Of a stretch of 64,000 nucleotides of DNA, positions 26,268 through 35,865 are shown in pieces. Every line of letters starts with the position of its first letter. The stretch's first letter is position 1. Source of the DNA: Fredinandcohnia onubensis (GTDB lineage Bacteria > Bacillota > Bacilli > Bacillales > Bacillaceae_L); NCBI RefSeq assembly GCF_031181385.1, contig NZ_JAPSKV010000007.1, positions 1-64,000 on the forward strand, in the 5' to 3' direction. The notes under the pieces are model-generated. The model made no database searches. It saw only the letters and a list, made by a program, of their open reading frames with translations, and had not been told where the DNA came from. Both the position numbers and the translations under genes were made by a program.

Positions 26268-27866
26268 TTAACTAACAGATTTATTTTTCACTTCCTTTTT
26301 TAAGGCTCTTGCTGCTTGTTCTACTTTTGGTCCATATACTACTTGAATATTTTTCTTATCAATTTTAACCATTCCCAAGGAGCCAGTTGCTTTTAGTAAT
26401 GATTCATTTACTAAAGAAGTATCATTTAATACTAACCTTAATCTAGAAATGCAATTATCTATTTCTAAAACATTTTCTTTCCCACCTAATGCTTTAAGAA
26501 TATTAGCACCTAGATGGTCTGTACCTGTTTCTTCATTAATAACTTCTTCATTTAAATCAGAATCTGTATTTCTACCTGGTGTCTTAACATTAAACTTCTC
26601 GATCACATATTTAAATACAAAGTAATAAGTAACTGCATAAACAAGACCGACTATGACAATCAAGTACCATCTAGTATAGGTACCTTGTAAAATCCCAAAA
26701 ATGGTTAAATCAATCATTCCGCCACCAGCATTTCCTACAGCAACATTCATCATATCCATTAAGAAAAATGACAAACCAGCCATAAATGCATGGAATAACC
26801 AAAGAATTGGAGAGATAAAAATAAAGGCAAATTCAATCGGTTCAGTAATACCAGTTACAAATGCAGTTAAAGCAGATGCCAGTAACATCCCTTTAATCTT
26901 TGGTCGTTGTTCCAAATAAGCACTTTTATACATCGCATAGCATGCAGCAGGTAATCCAAATACCATAAAGGCATGGGTTCCTTGTGTTAAAAAGCGGGTT
27001 GCTTCTCTTAATGTCTCAAGATCTGGATTTGGTGATGCAAGTACTGCATTAAATATAGTTAAAGCCCCTGATACTGTTTCACCATCAACAACAGCAGTAC
27101 CACCTATTGGTGTAAAACGAATCAACTGATTTAATACGTGATGTAGCCCTGTTGGAATCAGCAACCGTTCAGAAAAACCATACATAAAGGAACCGAATGC
27201 TCCTGATATACTAATCAAGTTTCCTAACCCATTGATAGCACTATTGAAATAAGGCCAGATAAAGAAAGTTAAAATTGAAATGAACGGAATTGTAACAATA
27301 ATAACTATTGGTACAAAACGATTACCACTAAAGAAACTAAAAGCTGTAGGAAGTTGTTTTGTATGGTATCTGTTATGAATGAATGCAGTCCATAATCCTA
27401 CAAGTATTCCTCCAAAAACCCCCATACGATACGTAAATATACCCAACATCGTTTCATAGGCATTTGAAATCTCAAATGCTTGAATTTGAGTTAAACCCTG
27501 ACTAACTAAATATTCTACTGAAGTTGTTTCGAGCGTAATATCTTTTAATTGTAATAGATAACCAATCGTTACATGGAAAATAATAAAGGCTATCACAACA
27601 GCAAAACCAGCAATTTCCTTATCCTCTTTTGCTAGTCCAGTTGCCACAGAAATAGCAAATAATATAGGCAGTAAACCAAACATCATTGAAACTATTGCTC
27701 GCACTGCGCCTATAAAATTCTGGATCGTAGTGGCATTTGCAATAGTTTCACCAACAAGAGACGGGTTTTGTAGGATTGATACGATACCGAGTAGCAATCC
27801 CGAAGCTACAATAATTGATAATGGACCCATTAGCGTCTTACCAAATTTTTGAATACTAGTTCTCAT
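26268..27866 (-). CDS. PTS sugar transporter EIIBC (glucose/N-acetylglucosamine family)
   Basis: 532 residues. An N-terminal EIIC with about ten membrane segments (IIVASGLLLGIVSIL, TAFVTGITEPIEFAFIFISP) precedes a linker and an EIIB domain with phospho-cysteine in LEIDNCISRLRL. The system imports and phosphorylates a hexose-like sugar. It lacks an EIIA domain; the separate EIIA at 29631 likely supplies it. GTAGGTGG precedes ATG. It is followed by the NagB-like gene and divergent from an M20 hydrolase, indicating uptake of an amino-sugar derivative. Confidence 0.88.
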   Translation of the reverse strand: MRTSIQKFGKTLMGPLSIIVASGLLLGIVSILQNPSLVGETIANATTIQNFIGAVRAIVSMMFGLLPILFAISVATGLAKEDKEIAGFAVVIAFIIFHVTIGYLLQLKDITLETTSVEYLVSQGLTQIQAFEISNAYETMLGIFTYRMGVFGGILVGLWTAFIHNRYHTKQLPTAFSFFSGNRFVPIVIIVTIPFISILTFFIWPYFNSAINGLGNLISISGAFGSFMYGFSERLLIPTGLHHVLNQLIRFTPIGGTAVVDGETVSGALTIFNAVLASPNPDLETLREATRFLTQGTHAFMVFGLPAACYAMYKSAYLEQRPKIKGMLLASALTAFVTGITEPIEFAFIFISPILWLFHAFMAGLSFFLMDMMNVAVGNAGGGMIDLTIFGILQGTYTRWYLIVIVGLVYAVTYYFVFKYVIEKFNVKTPGRNTDSDLNEEVINEETGTDHLGANILKALGGKENVLEIDNCISRLRLVLNDTSLVNESLLKATGSLGMVKIDKKNIQVVYGPKVEQAARALKKEVKNKSVS

Positions 27867-28354
27867 GACTTTCCACCTACTAACTTAAAAATTAGGAAAA
27901 ATAATCTAGATTTATTCATGTAATTAATCCCCCTGATTATGCTTGTATGCTCCGGAAACATACTCAAATAATCATAAAATTATCTTTAAAGATAGACTAT
28001 ATAGAAAATTAATGAGCATAAAGGGAAAGCCCTTTCACCATAACTTTCTGAAACTATGGTAACATTCGAAAAAATACCAAACAATACATTCTTACAATTA
28101 AAACTCTTTAATCGTTTTCTGAATTTTAATCCAAATCGTGAAAAAATATTCAGAGGAAATATCCATTTTACAGGGGATGTTCAGTTTCCGTAAGTATAAA
28201 TTAAAGGTCGTACATTTTTACATAAAATGAAAATTTATTCAGAATATGATTATAAAATCTGATTCAACAACATCTGTTGTTCAAGTATATTACTAATGTT
28301 ACTATTAGCCCGGTTAGGCAATACAAATATAAACATGAAAGGGACGATAAATTA
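27867..28354. promoter_or_regulatory. Divergent control region between PTS gene and M20 hydrolase
   Basis: About 490 bp with no gene. It contains GGAAAGCCCTTTCA (28024-28037), a symmetric cre-like site (12 of 14 positions on the reverse strand), and a hairpin CCATAGTTTCAGAAAGTTATGG in the PTS leader. No canonical RAT for the LicT-type protein was identified. It probably binds the RpiR regulator as well. Confidence 0.4.
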
Positions 28355-29611
28355 ATGCAGGTAAATTTAGATAGAGTCATTAAAGACATCGAAACATTAG
28401 CAACCTTTAATGCAACTCCAGGTAATGGAGTCACAAGATCATCCTATTCCCCTGAAGATAAATTAGCCAAAGAATACTTAAAAAATGAGATGGAGAAAAT
28501 TGGGCTAAAGGTGTGGGAAGATGGATTTTCGACATTATTTGGACGTAGAGAAGGGAAAAAAAACGATGCACCAGTAATTATGATTGGATCTCATTATGAT
28601 TCTGTTGTAAACGGTGGAGCTTTTGATGGAGTTGCTGGTACCGTTGCTGCCTTAGAAATCCTCCGTGTTTTTCATGAAAATAATATAGAAAATGAGTATC
28701 CGATTGAAATAATAGCTATGAATGCTGAAGAAGGTGAAACATTTGGACCAAGTACAGGTGTTTCTAATTCCAGGGCTATGGTCGGAACTTTAACAGAAAA
28801 AGAACTTGACACTGTTAAAAATAGACATGGTTTAACGAAAAGAGAAGCAATGAAGAAATATGGTCTCATTCCAGATTTAGAAGCCGCGAAAAGAGAAAAA
28901 GGTTCAATTAAAAACTTTATCGAACTTCATATTGAACAAGGTCCAGTTCTTGATGATAACAACATCAATATCGGTTTAGTAGAATATCTTCCAGGTATTG
29001 GCCGTTATAAAGTGAAGTTCCATGGAAAATTAGCAGACTCTACAGCACCAATGGATACTAGGAAAGATGCGATGGTTGCAGCATCAAAATTTGTTTTAGC
29101 AGTGAATCAAATCGTTAAATCTTTAGGACCTGACATTACAGGAACTGTAGGTGAAATGGAAATCTCACCAAATTCCAACCAATTTGTCCCGGAATATGTT
29201 CAAGCAAAAGTAGAAATCAGGACTTTTGATGTAGAAACTCTCAATAATGTTAATTTAAAAGAGCTATTGATGACGGAAATAAATGCAATCCAAGAGGAGA
29301 CAAATGTAGAGATTGAAATGATTGAAATGGCTCGAATTGGTTATAGTAACCCTACTCCACCAAGCGTTATGTCTAAGGAAAATGTAGAGGTCATGGAGAA
29401 CATTTGTAATAAGTTAGGTTATAAATATACGATCATCAATAATGGCACAGGACATGATGCGATGATTATGACAGATTTTGCACCGACTAATATGATTTAC
29501 GTACCAAGTAAAGCTGGTATATCACATCATCCAGACGAATGGACCGATTATGAGGACCTAAAAAAAGGAATAGATGTGATGATGCATTTAGTATATGAAA
29601 TTTGCAAATAA
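28355..29611 (+). CDS. M20-family hydantoinase/carbamoylase-type amidohydrolase
   Basis: 418 residues from ATG 28355 (a longer frame from 28277 lacks support). Metal-site motifs of the AllC/N-carbamoyl-amino-acid hydrolase group are intact: GSHYDSVVNGGAFDG, MNAEEGETFG, FIELHIEQGP and AGISHHPDEW. The family hydrolyses N-carbamoyl or amide bonds with a dinuclear metal centre. In a PTS-NagB locus it may free glucosamine-phosphate from an N-linked group. It overlaps no neighbour; the EIIA gene follows after 19 bp. Confidence 0.87.
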   Translation: MQVNLDRVIKDIETLATFNATPGNGVTRSSYSPEDKLAKEYLKNEMEKIGLKVWEDGFSTLFGRREGKKNDAPVIMIGSHYDSVVNGGAFDGVAGTVAALEILRVFHENNIENEYPIEIIAMNAEEGETFGPSTGVSNSRAMVGTLTEKELDTVKNRHGLTKREAMKKYGLIPDLEAAKREKGSIKNFIELHIEQGPVLDDNNINIGLVEYLPGIGRYKVKFHGKLADSTAPMDTRKDAMVAASKFVLAVNQIVKSLGPDITGTVGEMEISPNSNQFVPEYVQAKVEIRTFDVETLNNVNLKELLMTEINAIQEETNVEIEMIEMARIGYSNPTPPSVMSKENVEVMENICNKLGYKYTIINNGTGHDAMIMTDFAPTNMIYVPSKAGISHHPDEWTDYEDLKKGIDVMMHLVYEICK

Positions 29612-29630
29612 ATGCGGGGAGGGAACATCA

Positions 29631-30110
29631 ATGTTCAACCTTTTTAAAAAGAATAATAAATTGGAAATAAAGTCTCCACTTATCGGAAGAGGACTTCCTC
29701 TTTCTGAAGTTCCTGATGAAGTATTTGCTACAAAAATGATGGGTGATGGAATAGCTTTTGAACCGTCAGAAAATATTTTATACGCACCCATTGATGGCGA
29801 GATCATTCAAGTATTCCCAACCTTGCATGCGATAGGTTTAAAATCAAATAATGGTTTGGAAATATTATTACACATTGGAATTGATACAGTAAACTTATCC
29901 GGTAAGGGATTTGAAAGTTTTGTAAGTGTTGGAGATAGAGTCACAACTGGTCAAAAGTTAATCTCCTTTGATTTAGACCTAATAAAAGAAAATGCTAAAT
30001 CATCCATTACACCCCTTATTATCACGAACATGGATAAGGTAGAAAAAGTAGATTATAAGTATGGTGCCACCAACAAAGACACTATTGTTTTAACAGTAAC
30101 TGTAAAATAG
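29631..30110 (+). CDS. PTS EIIA component, glucose (Crr) family
   Basis: 159 residues. Family motifs: the domain entry PLIGRGLPLSEVPDEVFA, GDGIAFEPS, IYAPIDGEI-like LYAPIDGEIIQVFPT, and the phospho-histidine in LLHIGIDTVNLSG. It carries phosphate from HPr to the EIIB cysteine of the transporter encoded at 26268. GGGGAGGG lies seven bases before ATG. Co-transcribed with the carbamoylase-type hydrolase and ended by a perfect terminator. Confidence 0.9.
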   Translation: MFNLFKKNNKLEIKSPLIGRGLPLSEVPDEVFATKMMGDGIAFEPSENILYAPIDGEIIQVFPTLHAIGLKSNNGLEILLHIGIDTVNLSGKGFESFVSVGDRVTTGQKLISFDLDLIKENAKSSITPLIITNMDKVEKVDYKYGATNKDTIVLTVTVK

Positions 30111-30130
30111 CTAAAAGTATAGTAATATAA

Positions 30131-30177
30131 ATTGAAGGGCTATTATTCAATGACATATTGAATAATAGCCCTTCAAT
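30131..30177. terminator. Perfect 21-bp-arm bidirectional terminator
   Basis: ATTGAAGGGCTATTATTCAA and its complement flank GACAT, forming a perfect stem of 21 bp between the convergent EIIA and RpiR genes. Confidence 0.85.
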
Positions 30178-30208
30178 CATATTGTTAATTCCTGAAACAC
30201 TCTAAACA

Positions 30209-30982
30209 TTATTCGATGCCTGTAACATAATTTGTGAATCCTTCGTACAATAAACTTAATACTAGATTTAATGTACAATATGATGTGTTGTTTAATTGGC
30301 TAATTTTATTCAGATTTGAAACCTGATAATAAAGATTATAGTCTGCTAAATAAGCTAATTCATTTCTTGAAAAAACGGTTACGGATATCATAGGTACTTG
30401 TTTTACGGAAATATGCTTCATAATTGAATCAACTGATTTGATATTTCCAGATAGAGATGCAACCAATATTAAATCATTATGAGTTAATGTTGGAGAGATT
30501 AATTCAAGTTCAGTTTTGCTCGGGATGATATTTAAATATATATTATTATTTAATAAACATCTTGAGAATTCTTTAAGCATCAAATTTTGCCCATATCCGG
30601 TCCCGTATGCAAAAATACGATTAGACTTTAAAAATAGTTCATAAATTTTTTCTAAACTTTTATCGTCTTCAAAGAGCTTTATGGTCTCCTTCACATCTTT
30701 TAATAAAGTTGAGCTATTAAAAAGTTGAGTATCGGGCATTTTTATTTTTTTTATTCGATCAGCCTCTTCTTTTAAAAAATAGCGGAATTCACTATACCCA
30801 TCAAAGCTGAGTTTTTTTGTCGTCCTTATTATAGTAGAAGCAGAGACATTACAATACTTTGCAATTTCCGTTACTGTTTTGTCCTTACACAACTCTATAT
30901 TTTGACTAATGAAACTAATTACATGCAAGTCATTATCGTTTAATTGATCATAATATTTATTAATTAGCGCTTCCAAACTCAT
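30209..30982 (-). CDS. RpiR/MurR-family transcriptional regulator
   Basis: 257 residues: N-terminal HTH_6 (KTVTEIAKYCNVSASTIIRT) and C-terminal SIS sugar-phosphate-binding domain (NRIFAYGTGYGQNLMLKEFS, ILVASLSGN-like LILVASLSGNIKSV). RpiR proteins sense phosphosugars such as glucosamine- or MurNAc-6-phosphate. Placement beside the EIIA and M20 genes suggests it controls the PTS amino-sugar locus. TAGGAGG precedes ATG. Confidence 0.87.
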   Translation of the reverse strand: MSLEALINKYYDQLNDNDLHVISFISQNIELCKDKTVTEIAKYCNVSASTIIRTTKKLSFDGYSEFRYFLKEEADRIKKIKMPDTQLFNSSTLLKDVKETIKLFEDDKSLEKIYELFLKSNRIFAYGTGYGQNLMLKEFSRCLLNNNIYLNIIPSKTELELISPTLTHNDLILVASLSGNIKSVDSIMKHISVKQVPMISVTVFSRNELAYLADYNLYYQVSNLNKISQLNNTSYCTLNLVLSLLYEGFTNYVTGIE

Positions 30983-31092
30983 GACAGGTAACCTCCTAGA
31001 AATTCACCAATACCTTTAAAAAACAATACCCTCCACATTATTATAACAAACTTCCAAATAACTAAAATTTATTGTTTATTAATTTGAATGAT

Positions 31093-31296
31093 TTTACAAC
31101 TTAACACACAAGCCTCCGTTTTTACTTCCTTTTATGTGGTAAATTTTGTTTTCCATCATAATGAATGTAATATTAATTGTTCTTCTTACTGAAATCTTGA
31201 GGTTATTCTCCTTCAGTATTTCTTCAACCACATAGGAGTAAGTTTTTTTCTCCTCATACTTTAAATATTGGTTACCTAAAAAATAAGCGTGTTAGG
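31093..31296 (-). pseudogene. Open coding-like stretch of unknown origin
   Basis: The minus strand between a stop near 31297 and a stop near 31096 reads YLKYEEKKTYSYVVEEILKE and later MMENKIYHIKGSKNGGLCVK. There is no clear start with a ribosome site. It may be a gene fragment or a small unrecognised protein starting at an internal GTG. Confidence 0.25.
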
Positions 31297-31320
31297 GATC
31301 AAAAACCCCTACACGCTTAC
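31276..31320 (-). terminator. Terminator downstream of the RlmD-type gene
   Basis: On the minus strand TAAGCGTGTAGGGG pairs with CCCTAACACGCTTA, followed by TTTTTTA. It ends transcription of the methyltransferase/glycosylase pair. Confidence 0.85.
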
Positions 31321-31392
31321 CTATATCTCCATTTTTATCGTCATCCCTGCATAGCTCCAATACCTTACCCATTAGGGAAAGGGGCCTGTTCC

Positions 31393-32781
31393 TTAGTCAC
31401 GTAACACAAATCTCGCAACCGCTTCAACATGGGCTGTATGCGGAAACATATCCACCGGCTGCACATACTCCACTCGGTAAAGCTTCGATAACACTTGAAT
31501 ATCCTTCGCCAATGTAGACGGATTACAAGACACGTACACCATCTTCTTCGGTTTTACTTTTAAGACAGTTTGTAAGAATTGGTCGTCGCAGCCTGTGCGT
31601 GGTGGGTCGACGACGATGACGTCTGGGCGCCAGCCTTCATTTACCCATTTTGGTAGGAGTTTTTCAGCTTTTCCTACTGCATAGGTGGCGTTTTGGAAGC
31701 CATGTTTTTTGGCATTTTTTCTTGCGTCTTCGATGGCTTCTGGGATGATTTCGATGCCGCGGATTTCAGCCGCTCCATCTGCTAACCAGAGTCCAATTGT
31801 TCCCACTCCACAGTAGGCATCGACGATTTTTTCCTTACCTGTTAATTGTGCTGCCTTTTTTACTTCGTCATATAGTTTGACGGTTTGCTCAGGATTCAGC
31901 TGAAAGAATGCACGTGCTGACAGTTCGAACGAAAGGTCTCCAAGGGTTTCTTGAATGACCTCGTTTCCGTGTAGATGAATCGATTCGTCTCCAAAAATGA
32001 GTGAAGTCTTTTGACCGTTGATGTTTTGGATGATTGATTTCACTTCTGGTAAACGTTTCGAGATTTCTTCTATTAGTAATTGTTTACGTGGGATTTCTTT
32101 TTGGGCTGTAATTAAGACAACCTGAACCTCTCCCGATTGGACGCCTACTCTTGTGACGATTGTTCGGACAAGGCCTTTTCGATTTCGTTCATTATAAATT
32201 GATATTTTTAAATCTTGTAGGATCATTTTGACTGTTTGAGTGACCTTACTTGTTGCAGGGTGCTGAATCATACAGTCTGCAATATCGATTAGCTTATGAG
32301 AATTAAGACCATAGAGTCCTGCTATCACTTTTTGCTTATCAAGTCCAACCTGGAACTGACTTTTGTTTCGGTAGTTCCACGGGTTGTCCATACCAATCGT
32401 GTCTTTAATATTAAGCTTTTCAATTGGCGTTTTACCATAGCGTTCAAAAGCTTGAACTACTATGTCCCGCTTCTCATTCAATTGTTGACGATAGTCTAAG
32501 TGCTGAAGCTGGCAACCGCCACATAGTTCATAGATTGGACATGGTGGCTTCACCCTATGCTCTGACTTTTTACGGATTTTTTTAATCAATCCTTCAGAGA
32601 ATTTCGGATGGACCTTTGTTGCTTCAACGACTACCTCCTCACCTGGCAGTGCTCCCGGAACAAAGACAACCTGTCTTTTAAAATAGCCGACACCTTCTCC
32701 GTTGATTCCGAGTCTTTTTATTGTAAGGGGAAATGTTTGTCCCACCTGTAATTTTGCTTGGTTTTCTTTTTGTTGTTTCAT
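31393..32781 (-). CDS. 23S rRNA uracil-C5 methyltransferase (RlmD/RlmCD family, YfjO-like)
   Basis: 462 residues. N-terminal TRAM domain ([18 protein letters not shown]), iron-sulphur cysteine cluster ([15 protein letters not shown]), and a SAM-dependent C-terminal domain with [23 protein letters not shown] and catalytic-cysteine motif [12 protein letters not shown]. It transfers a methyl group from SAM to C5 of a uridine in 23S rRNA. The ATG at 32781 (MKQQKENQ) is preferred over an ATG 51 bases upstream that overlaps the preceding gene. Order with the glycosylase gene matches yfjO-yfjP of B. subtilis as I recall it. Confidence 0.88.
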   Translation of the reverse strand: MKQQKENQAKLQVGQTFPLTIKRLGINGEGVGYFKRQVVFVPGALPGEEVVVEATKVHPKFSEGLIKKIRKKSEHRVKPPCPIYELCGGCQLQHLDYRQQLNEKRDIVVQAFERYGKTPIEKLNIKDTIGMDNPWNYRNKSQFQVGLDKQKVIAGLYGLNSHKLIDIADCMIQHPATSKVTQTVKMILQDLKISIYNERNRKGLVRTIVTRVGVQSGEVQVVLITAQKEIPRKQLLIEEISKRLPEVKSIIQNINGQKTSLIFGDESIHLHGNEVIQETLGDLSFELSARAFFQLNPEQTVKLYDEVKKAAQLTGKEKIVDAYCGVGTIGLWLADGAAEIRGIEIIPEAIEDARKNAKKHGFQNATYAVGKAEKLLPKWVNEGWRPDVIVVDPPRTGCDDQFLQTVLKVKPKKMVYVSCNPSTLAKDIQVLSKLYRVEYVQPVDMFPHTAHVEAVARFVLRD

Positions 32782-32797
32782 TATTACACACAACTTT

Positions 32798-33664
32798 CTA
32801 TTCGATGCTTCGCCATAAATACAAGGAGGCATAGCTTAAGTATGGTTCCCATTGCTTGCTGTAATCTTCCATCTGTTCATAGGATGGCTTTTTCTCAAGA
32901 TTGTATAATTTTTTGATGGCATTTTGGATTCCGATATCTGCCATCGGGAATAGATTGGGCCGTCCCAACGCGAATAAAAGAAAATTTTCTGCAGTCCATT
33001 TTCCAATTCCACGGACTTTTACAAGAGTCTCTATGACTTCGTTATCTGTTTTCGAAATGAGGTCATCGAGTGTTAATTCTCCTGCTGCAATCAGTTTGGA
33101 GGTATCAATCACATATTCAGCCTTCCGACCACTGAACTGCAACTCTCTCAAATCCGTAATCGTTAACTTGGCTACTTTTTCAGGCCGCGGATGGACCCAT
33201 GTTCCTTCAATATCTTCGCCAAATGTCGTGATAAACCGTGATGTCAGTGTGTAGGCAAACGTCATATTGAGTTGCTGATGGATGATACACTTCATCAAGC
33301 AAAAATATGGATCAAAGTCTAATACCAATGGTGTCCCGCGATGTTCTATGAAAATATCTCTAAGGTCTGTTTGTAAAAAATGGTCCTGGATTTTATCTAA
33401 TGGTACGTCCCATTGAAAGATATGAGAAACATGTTGTAACGCACTTTCCATTAAATCATTTTGAGTACCCGTGACTACGAAAGTTGGATTCTCTGTTGTT
33501 CCAGTTGCTTTTACCGTAACAACCACAGGTTCATTTTTTATATAAAATGGTACCTTCACGGAGCGTTCATCTTTATTTAAATCGATTAGTGGATTTATCG
33601 ATAGCCGGTCTAGGACGCGATCAAAATTATATGGCGGCTGTACATGTATTGTTTTCTCCCACAT
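32798..33664 (-). CDS. DNA-3-methyladenine glycosylase II (AlkA/YfjP-like)
   Basis: About 288 residues. The HhH-GPD core is clear: [31 protein letters not shown] (helix-hairpin-helix) and LFPMADIG with the catalytic aspartate. The enzyme removes alkylated purines from DNA in base-excision repair. The ATG at 33664 (MWEKTIHVQ) follows GAGG with normal spacing; the longer frame has no ribosome site. It lies 16 bp upstream of the RlmD-type gene, likely co-transcribed. Confidence 0.87.
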   Translation of the reverse strand: MWEKTIHVQPPYNFDRVLDRLSINPLIDLNKDERSVKVPFYIKNEPVVVTVKATGTTENPTFVVTGTQNDLMESALQHVSHIFQWDVPLDKIQDHFLQTDLRDIFIEHRGTPLVLDFDPYFCLMKCIIHQQLNMTFAYTLTSRFITTFGEDIEGTWVHPRPEKVAKLTITDLRELQFSGRKAEYVIDTSKLIAAGELTLDDLISKTDNEVIETLVKVRGIGKWTAENFLLFALGRPNLFPMADIGIQNAIKKLYNLEKKPSYEQMEDYSKQWEPYLSYASLYLWRSIE

Positions 33665-33828
33665 GGAAACCAACCTCAATTCATAAGTGTTAGTACACAT
33701 TATACCATTTACGCATAAAAAAAATCCCCCTGCAAGCAAGAGGATTCCCTGATTATCTATTAACTTTTTTCAGAAGTAGCACTGATATCTATTATTAGGA
33801 GCAATAAAATTTTCGTAGTTCAAACCCG

Positions 33829-33930
33829 GCTGAAAAAAGTTAAAGCCTCCGGCGGATGCCACAGATTTTCAAAGGTAACTTTTCGAGCAAGCTCGAAAAA
33901 ATCTGGGCGCAAATAAGCCAAGGCTTATTT
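33829..33930. repeat. Foldable intergenic repeat-like element
   Basis: Contains nested inverted repeats: CAGATTTT/AAAATCTG enclosing TTTCGAGC/GCTCGAAA, then AAATAAGCC/GGCTTATTT overlapping the cupin stop. GCCTCCGGCGGATGCCACAG resembles mobile intergenic repeats common in Bacillus. It may help end transcription of the cupin gene. Confidence 0.4.
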
Positions 33931-34233
33931 GATTAGGTCTTCACGAAGCGGTGTAAATGCATCTAGTAAAATACCTTCTTCAAGTGCCACGACTCCATGT
34001 TTATGGTTCCCTGGAATAAAAATCGTTTCTCCTTGGGATACCGTTGTTTGTTCACCTTCGATTGTGAACTGAAAGCTTCCCTTCATGACGTACGTGAACT
34101 GTTCATGAGGATGACTATGTTGGTAGCCTTCCGCACCTTTTTCAAAGTGCACCTCCATCATCATTACTGATTCACCTGGAGGGAAAATTTTACGTTTTAC
34201 CCCTGGTTCTGCGTTTTCCCATACTCCAACCAT
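33925..34233 (-). CDS. Small cupin-domain protein
   Basis: 102 residues forming one cupin barrel. The first metal motif is [16 protein letters not shown] (histidines and Glu) and the second is PGNHKHGV. Such single cupins bind a metal and often act as small dioxygenases, isomerases or sensors; no substrate can be inferred. AAGGGGG and AAGGAA precede ATG. It lies downstream of two SMR genes on the same strand but with a 57-bp gap. Confidence 0.82.
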   Translation of the reverse strand: MVGVWENAEPGVKRKIFPPGESVMMMEVHFEKGAEGYQHSHPHEQFTYVMKGSFQFTIEGEQTTVSQGETIFIPGNHKHGVVALEEGILLDAFTPLREDLIK

Positions 34234-34290
34234 TTCCTTGTCCCCCTTATTATGTATTCCCTTTCAATTATAAGAGGATATGCTTTTTTA

Positions 34291-34644
34291 TTAAAGTGCT
34301 TTAGCTTCTGAATTCTCAATTTCTTCGCTTTTCGAAGAATTTAATAAAATCACTCCACCGATAATCAAAATAATGCCTGCTAGTTTAAGCGTGCTAAAAA
34401 CCTCTCCCCAGACAAGCGCCCCAATGACTGCTGTTAAAGCTGTTCCTACACCAGACCAAATCGCATACGCCAAACTAAGCGGAAGGGTTTTTAAACATAG
34501 AGATAAGCAATAAAATGCGAGTCCATAACCAATGATGACACCGACCGACGGAAAAAGAACAGTAAAGCCTTCGGACATTTTAAGCATGGCCGTTGCAACG
34601 ATCTCACAAATAATTGAAATAGATAATGCAAAATATCCTCTCAT
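34291..34644 (-). CDS. SMR-family multidrug efflux subunit (second of pair)
   Basis: 117 residues, four membrane helices. The essential membrane glutamate is in LSISIICEIVATAMLK; the family motif YAIWSGVGTALTA is present. It likely pairs with the adjacent SMR protein as a heterodimer, like EbrAB or YkkCD, exporting cationic compounds using the proton gradient. Its ATG directly follows the stop of the first gene (TAAATG), so translation is coupled. Confidence 0.88.
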   Translation of the reverse strand: MRGYFALSISIICEIVATAMLKMSEGFTVLFPSVGVIIGYGLAFYCLSLCLKTLPLSLAYAIWSGVGTALTAVIGALVWGEVFSTLKLAGIILIIGGVILLNSSKSEEIENSEAKAL

Positions 34645-34968
34645 TTAATGATCCCCTCCGACATTTAGTAAGATGACTCCACCGATGATTAAGAAGAATC
34701 CAAGGATTTTTTTCCGATCAACATGTTCTTTATAGATGATGATTCCGACTAATGCGGTTAGTGCTGTCCCTACTCCCGCCCAAATCGCATAAGCCATTCC
34801 AAGTGGTAAAGTTGTTAAAGAAAGTGATAAACCGTAGAATGCTAGACCGTATCCAATCATGACTCCTAAAGAAGGCAGGAACTTTTTGAACCCGTCTGTT
34901 GCTTTTAGCATCGAACTGCCGAACACTTCACTAATAATCGCAAAAATTAAAAGGATGTATGCATTCAT
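34645..34968 (-). CDS. SMR-family multidrug efflux subunit (first of pair)
   Basis: 107 residues, four helices, with glutamate in LIFAIISEVFGSSMLK and the motif YAIWAGVGTALTALVG. Forms a pair with the SMR protein directly downstream. GGAGG lies before ATG. Two short frames with strong ribosome sites lie in its leader (see the leader peptide entry), suggesting translational attenuation. Substrate unknown; no guanidine riboswitch core was recognised. Confidence 0.88.
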   Translation of the reverse strand: MNAYILLIFAIISEVFGSSMLKATDGFKKFLPSLGVMIGYGLAFYGLSLSLTTLPLGMAYAIWAGVGTALTALVGIIIYKEHVDRKKILGFFLIIGGVILLNVGGDH

Positions 34969-35041
34969 TGTGATTCCTCCTACCTAAAAAGGTCTCTTTC
35001 TCCATTTTACCTCCTCGGTCAAGTTTAGAAAATATAGGATC

Positions 35042-35074
35042 TCAGTTGTAGCGAAAGTTACGTCTGTGGCACAT
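35042..35074 (-). CDS. Possible 10-residue leader peptide of the SMR operon
   Basis: ATG behind CCGAGGAGG (35087-35095) encodes MCHRRNFRYN then TGA, about 70 bp before the SMR start. A second frame from ATG 35005, with the nearly identical site GACCGAGGAGG, reads 24 codons and overlaps the first SMR start. Duplicate strong ribosome sites without a long gene suggest ribosome-stalling control of the pump, as in drug-resistance leaders. Untested. Confidence 0.35.
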   Translation of the reverse strand: MCHRRNFRYN

Positions 35075-35154
35075 TTTTATATGTTCCTCCTCGGCGTAAA
35101 ATTTTTATTTTATTATTTCATTCATAAAACCTTGGCGGAAGAAAAAAGTACCAC

Positions 35155-35188
35155 AGAAAAAGAGCTGAAAACTTACAGCTCTTTTATC
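35155..35188. terminator. Bidirectional terminator hairpin
   Basis: AAAAGAGCTG and CAGCTCTTTT flank AAAACTTA. It separates the SMR leader from the lipoprotein promoter region. Confidence 0.7.
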
Positions 35189-35269
35189 GTTTTTACGATA
35201 TAATTTGACGATACATGTATTTTTGTTAAAGTAGTTTACATAGAACATATTTTACAAGGAGTTTTTGCA

Positions 35270-35863
35270 ATGAAGAAGTTTTTACTGTTAACTGTCATAT
35301 TAGGTTTGTTAGCTGCCTGTGCGAATACAGATGAGGAGACCAGTTTAACACCAGAAAAACCAACTAAAGTTGAGGAAAATACTTCAGACTCAGAAAAAGC
35401 AGATTCAAATGAGACTGTTGAGGTTTCTGAAAACAATACGGAAGAAACTACTTCAGATGAAAATGCTGATGCAGAGTCTACAGACACCAACGTCGATGAG
35501 GTGACAGTAGACAGTCCTCTTAAGATCCAATATTTAAGTGAACTTGAAGCGATTGAAAAAGATATTGTGAGTAAGCCTGAGGGTGAAACACAACTTGAGA
35601 TGGATGAAATTGCTGCAGCAAACTTTAAAGCCTGGGACGATGCCCTAAATAAAATCTGGAAAGAACTTGAGAAACAACTACCGGTTGAGGAAATGGATAA
35701 GTTACGAGAAGAACAACGCCGCTGGATTAAAGAGAAATATAAGGCGGCAAGTGAAGAAGCAGCACAATACGAAGGTGGCACAATGGAGTCTTTAGTAAAA
35801 ACAAACACACAAGCACAGTTCACCAAAGAAAGATGTTATGAATTAGTTGAAAAATATATGTAA
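35270..35863 (+). CDS. DUF1311-domain lipoprotein
   Basis: 197 residues. Lipoprotein signal MKKFLLLTVILGLLAAC with lipobox LAAC is followed by a long acidic Ser/Thr/Glu-rich linker (about 20-85) and a C-terminal domain with QLEMDEIAAANFKAWDDALN and LREEQRRWIKEKYKAA, the Q-W-N/LK-xxQRxW pattern of DUF1311 (LprI-like). Members are surface proteins, some inhibiting lysozyme. AAGGAG precedes ATG. Single gene, ended by a shared terminator. Confidence 0.8.
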   Translation: MKKFLLLTVILGLLAACANTDEETSLTPEKPTKVEENTSDSEKADSNETVEVSENNTEETTSDENADAESTDTNVDEVTVDSPLKIQYLSELEAIEKDIVSKPEGETQLEMDEIAAANFKAWDDALNKIWKELEKQLPVEEMDKLREEQRRWIKEKYKAASEEAAQYEGGTMESLVKTNTQAQFTKERCYELVEKYM

Positions 35864-35865
35864 AA

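Noticed and set aside
27867-28100. RAT antiterminator target for the LicT-type protein
   Set aside because: Hairpins are present, but nothing matches the conserved RAT pattern well enough to call.
34969-35160. Guanidine (ykkC-type) riboswitch before the SMR genes
   Set aside because: The conserved ykkC, mini-ykkC (paired ACGR loops) and class-III cores were not found.
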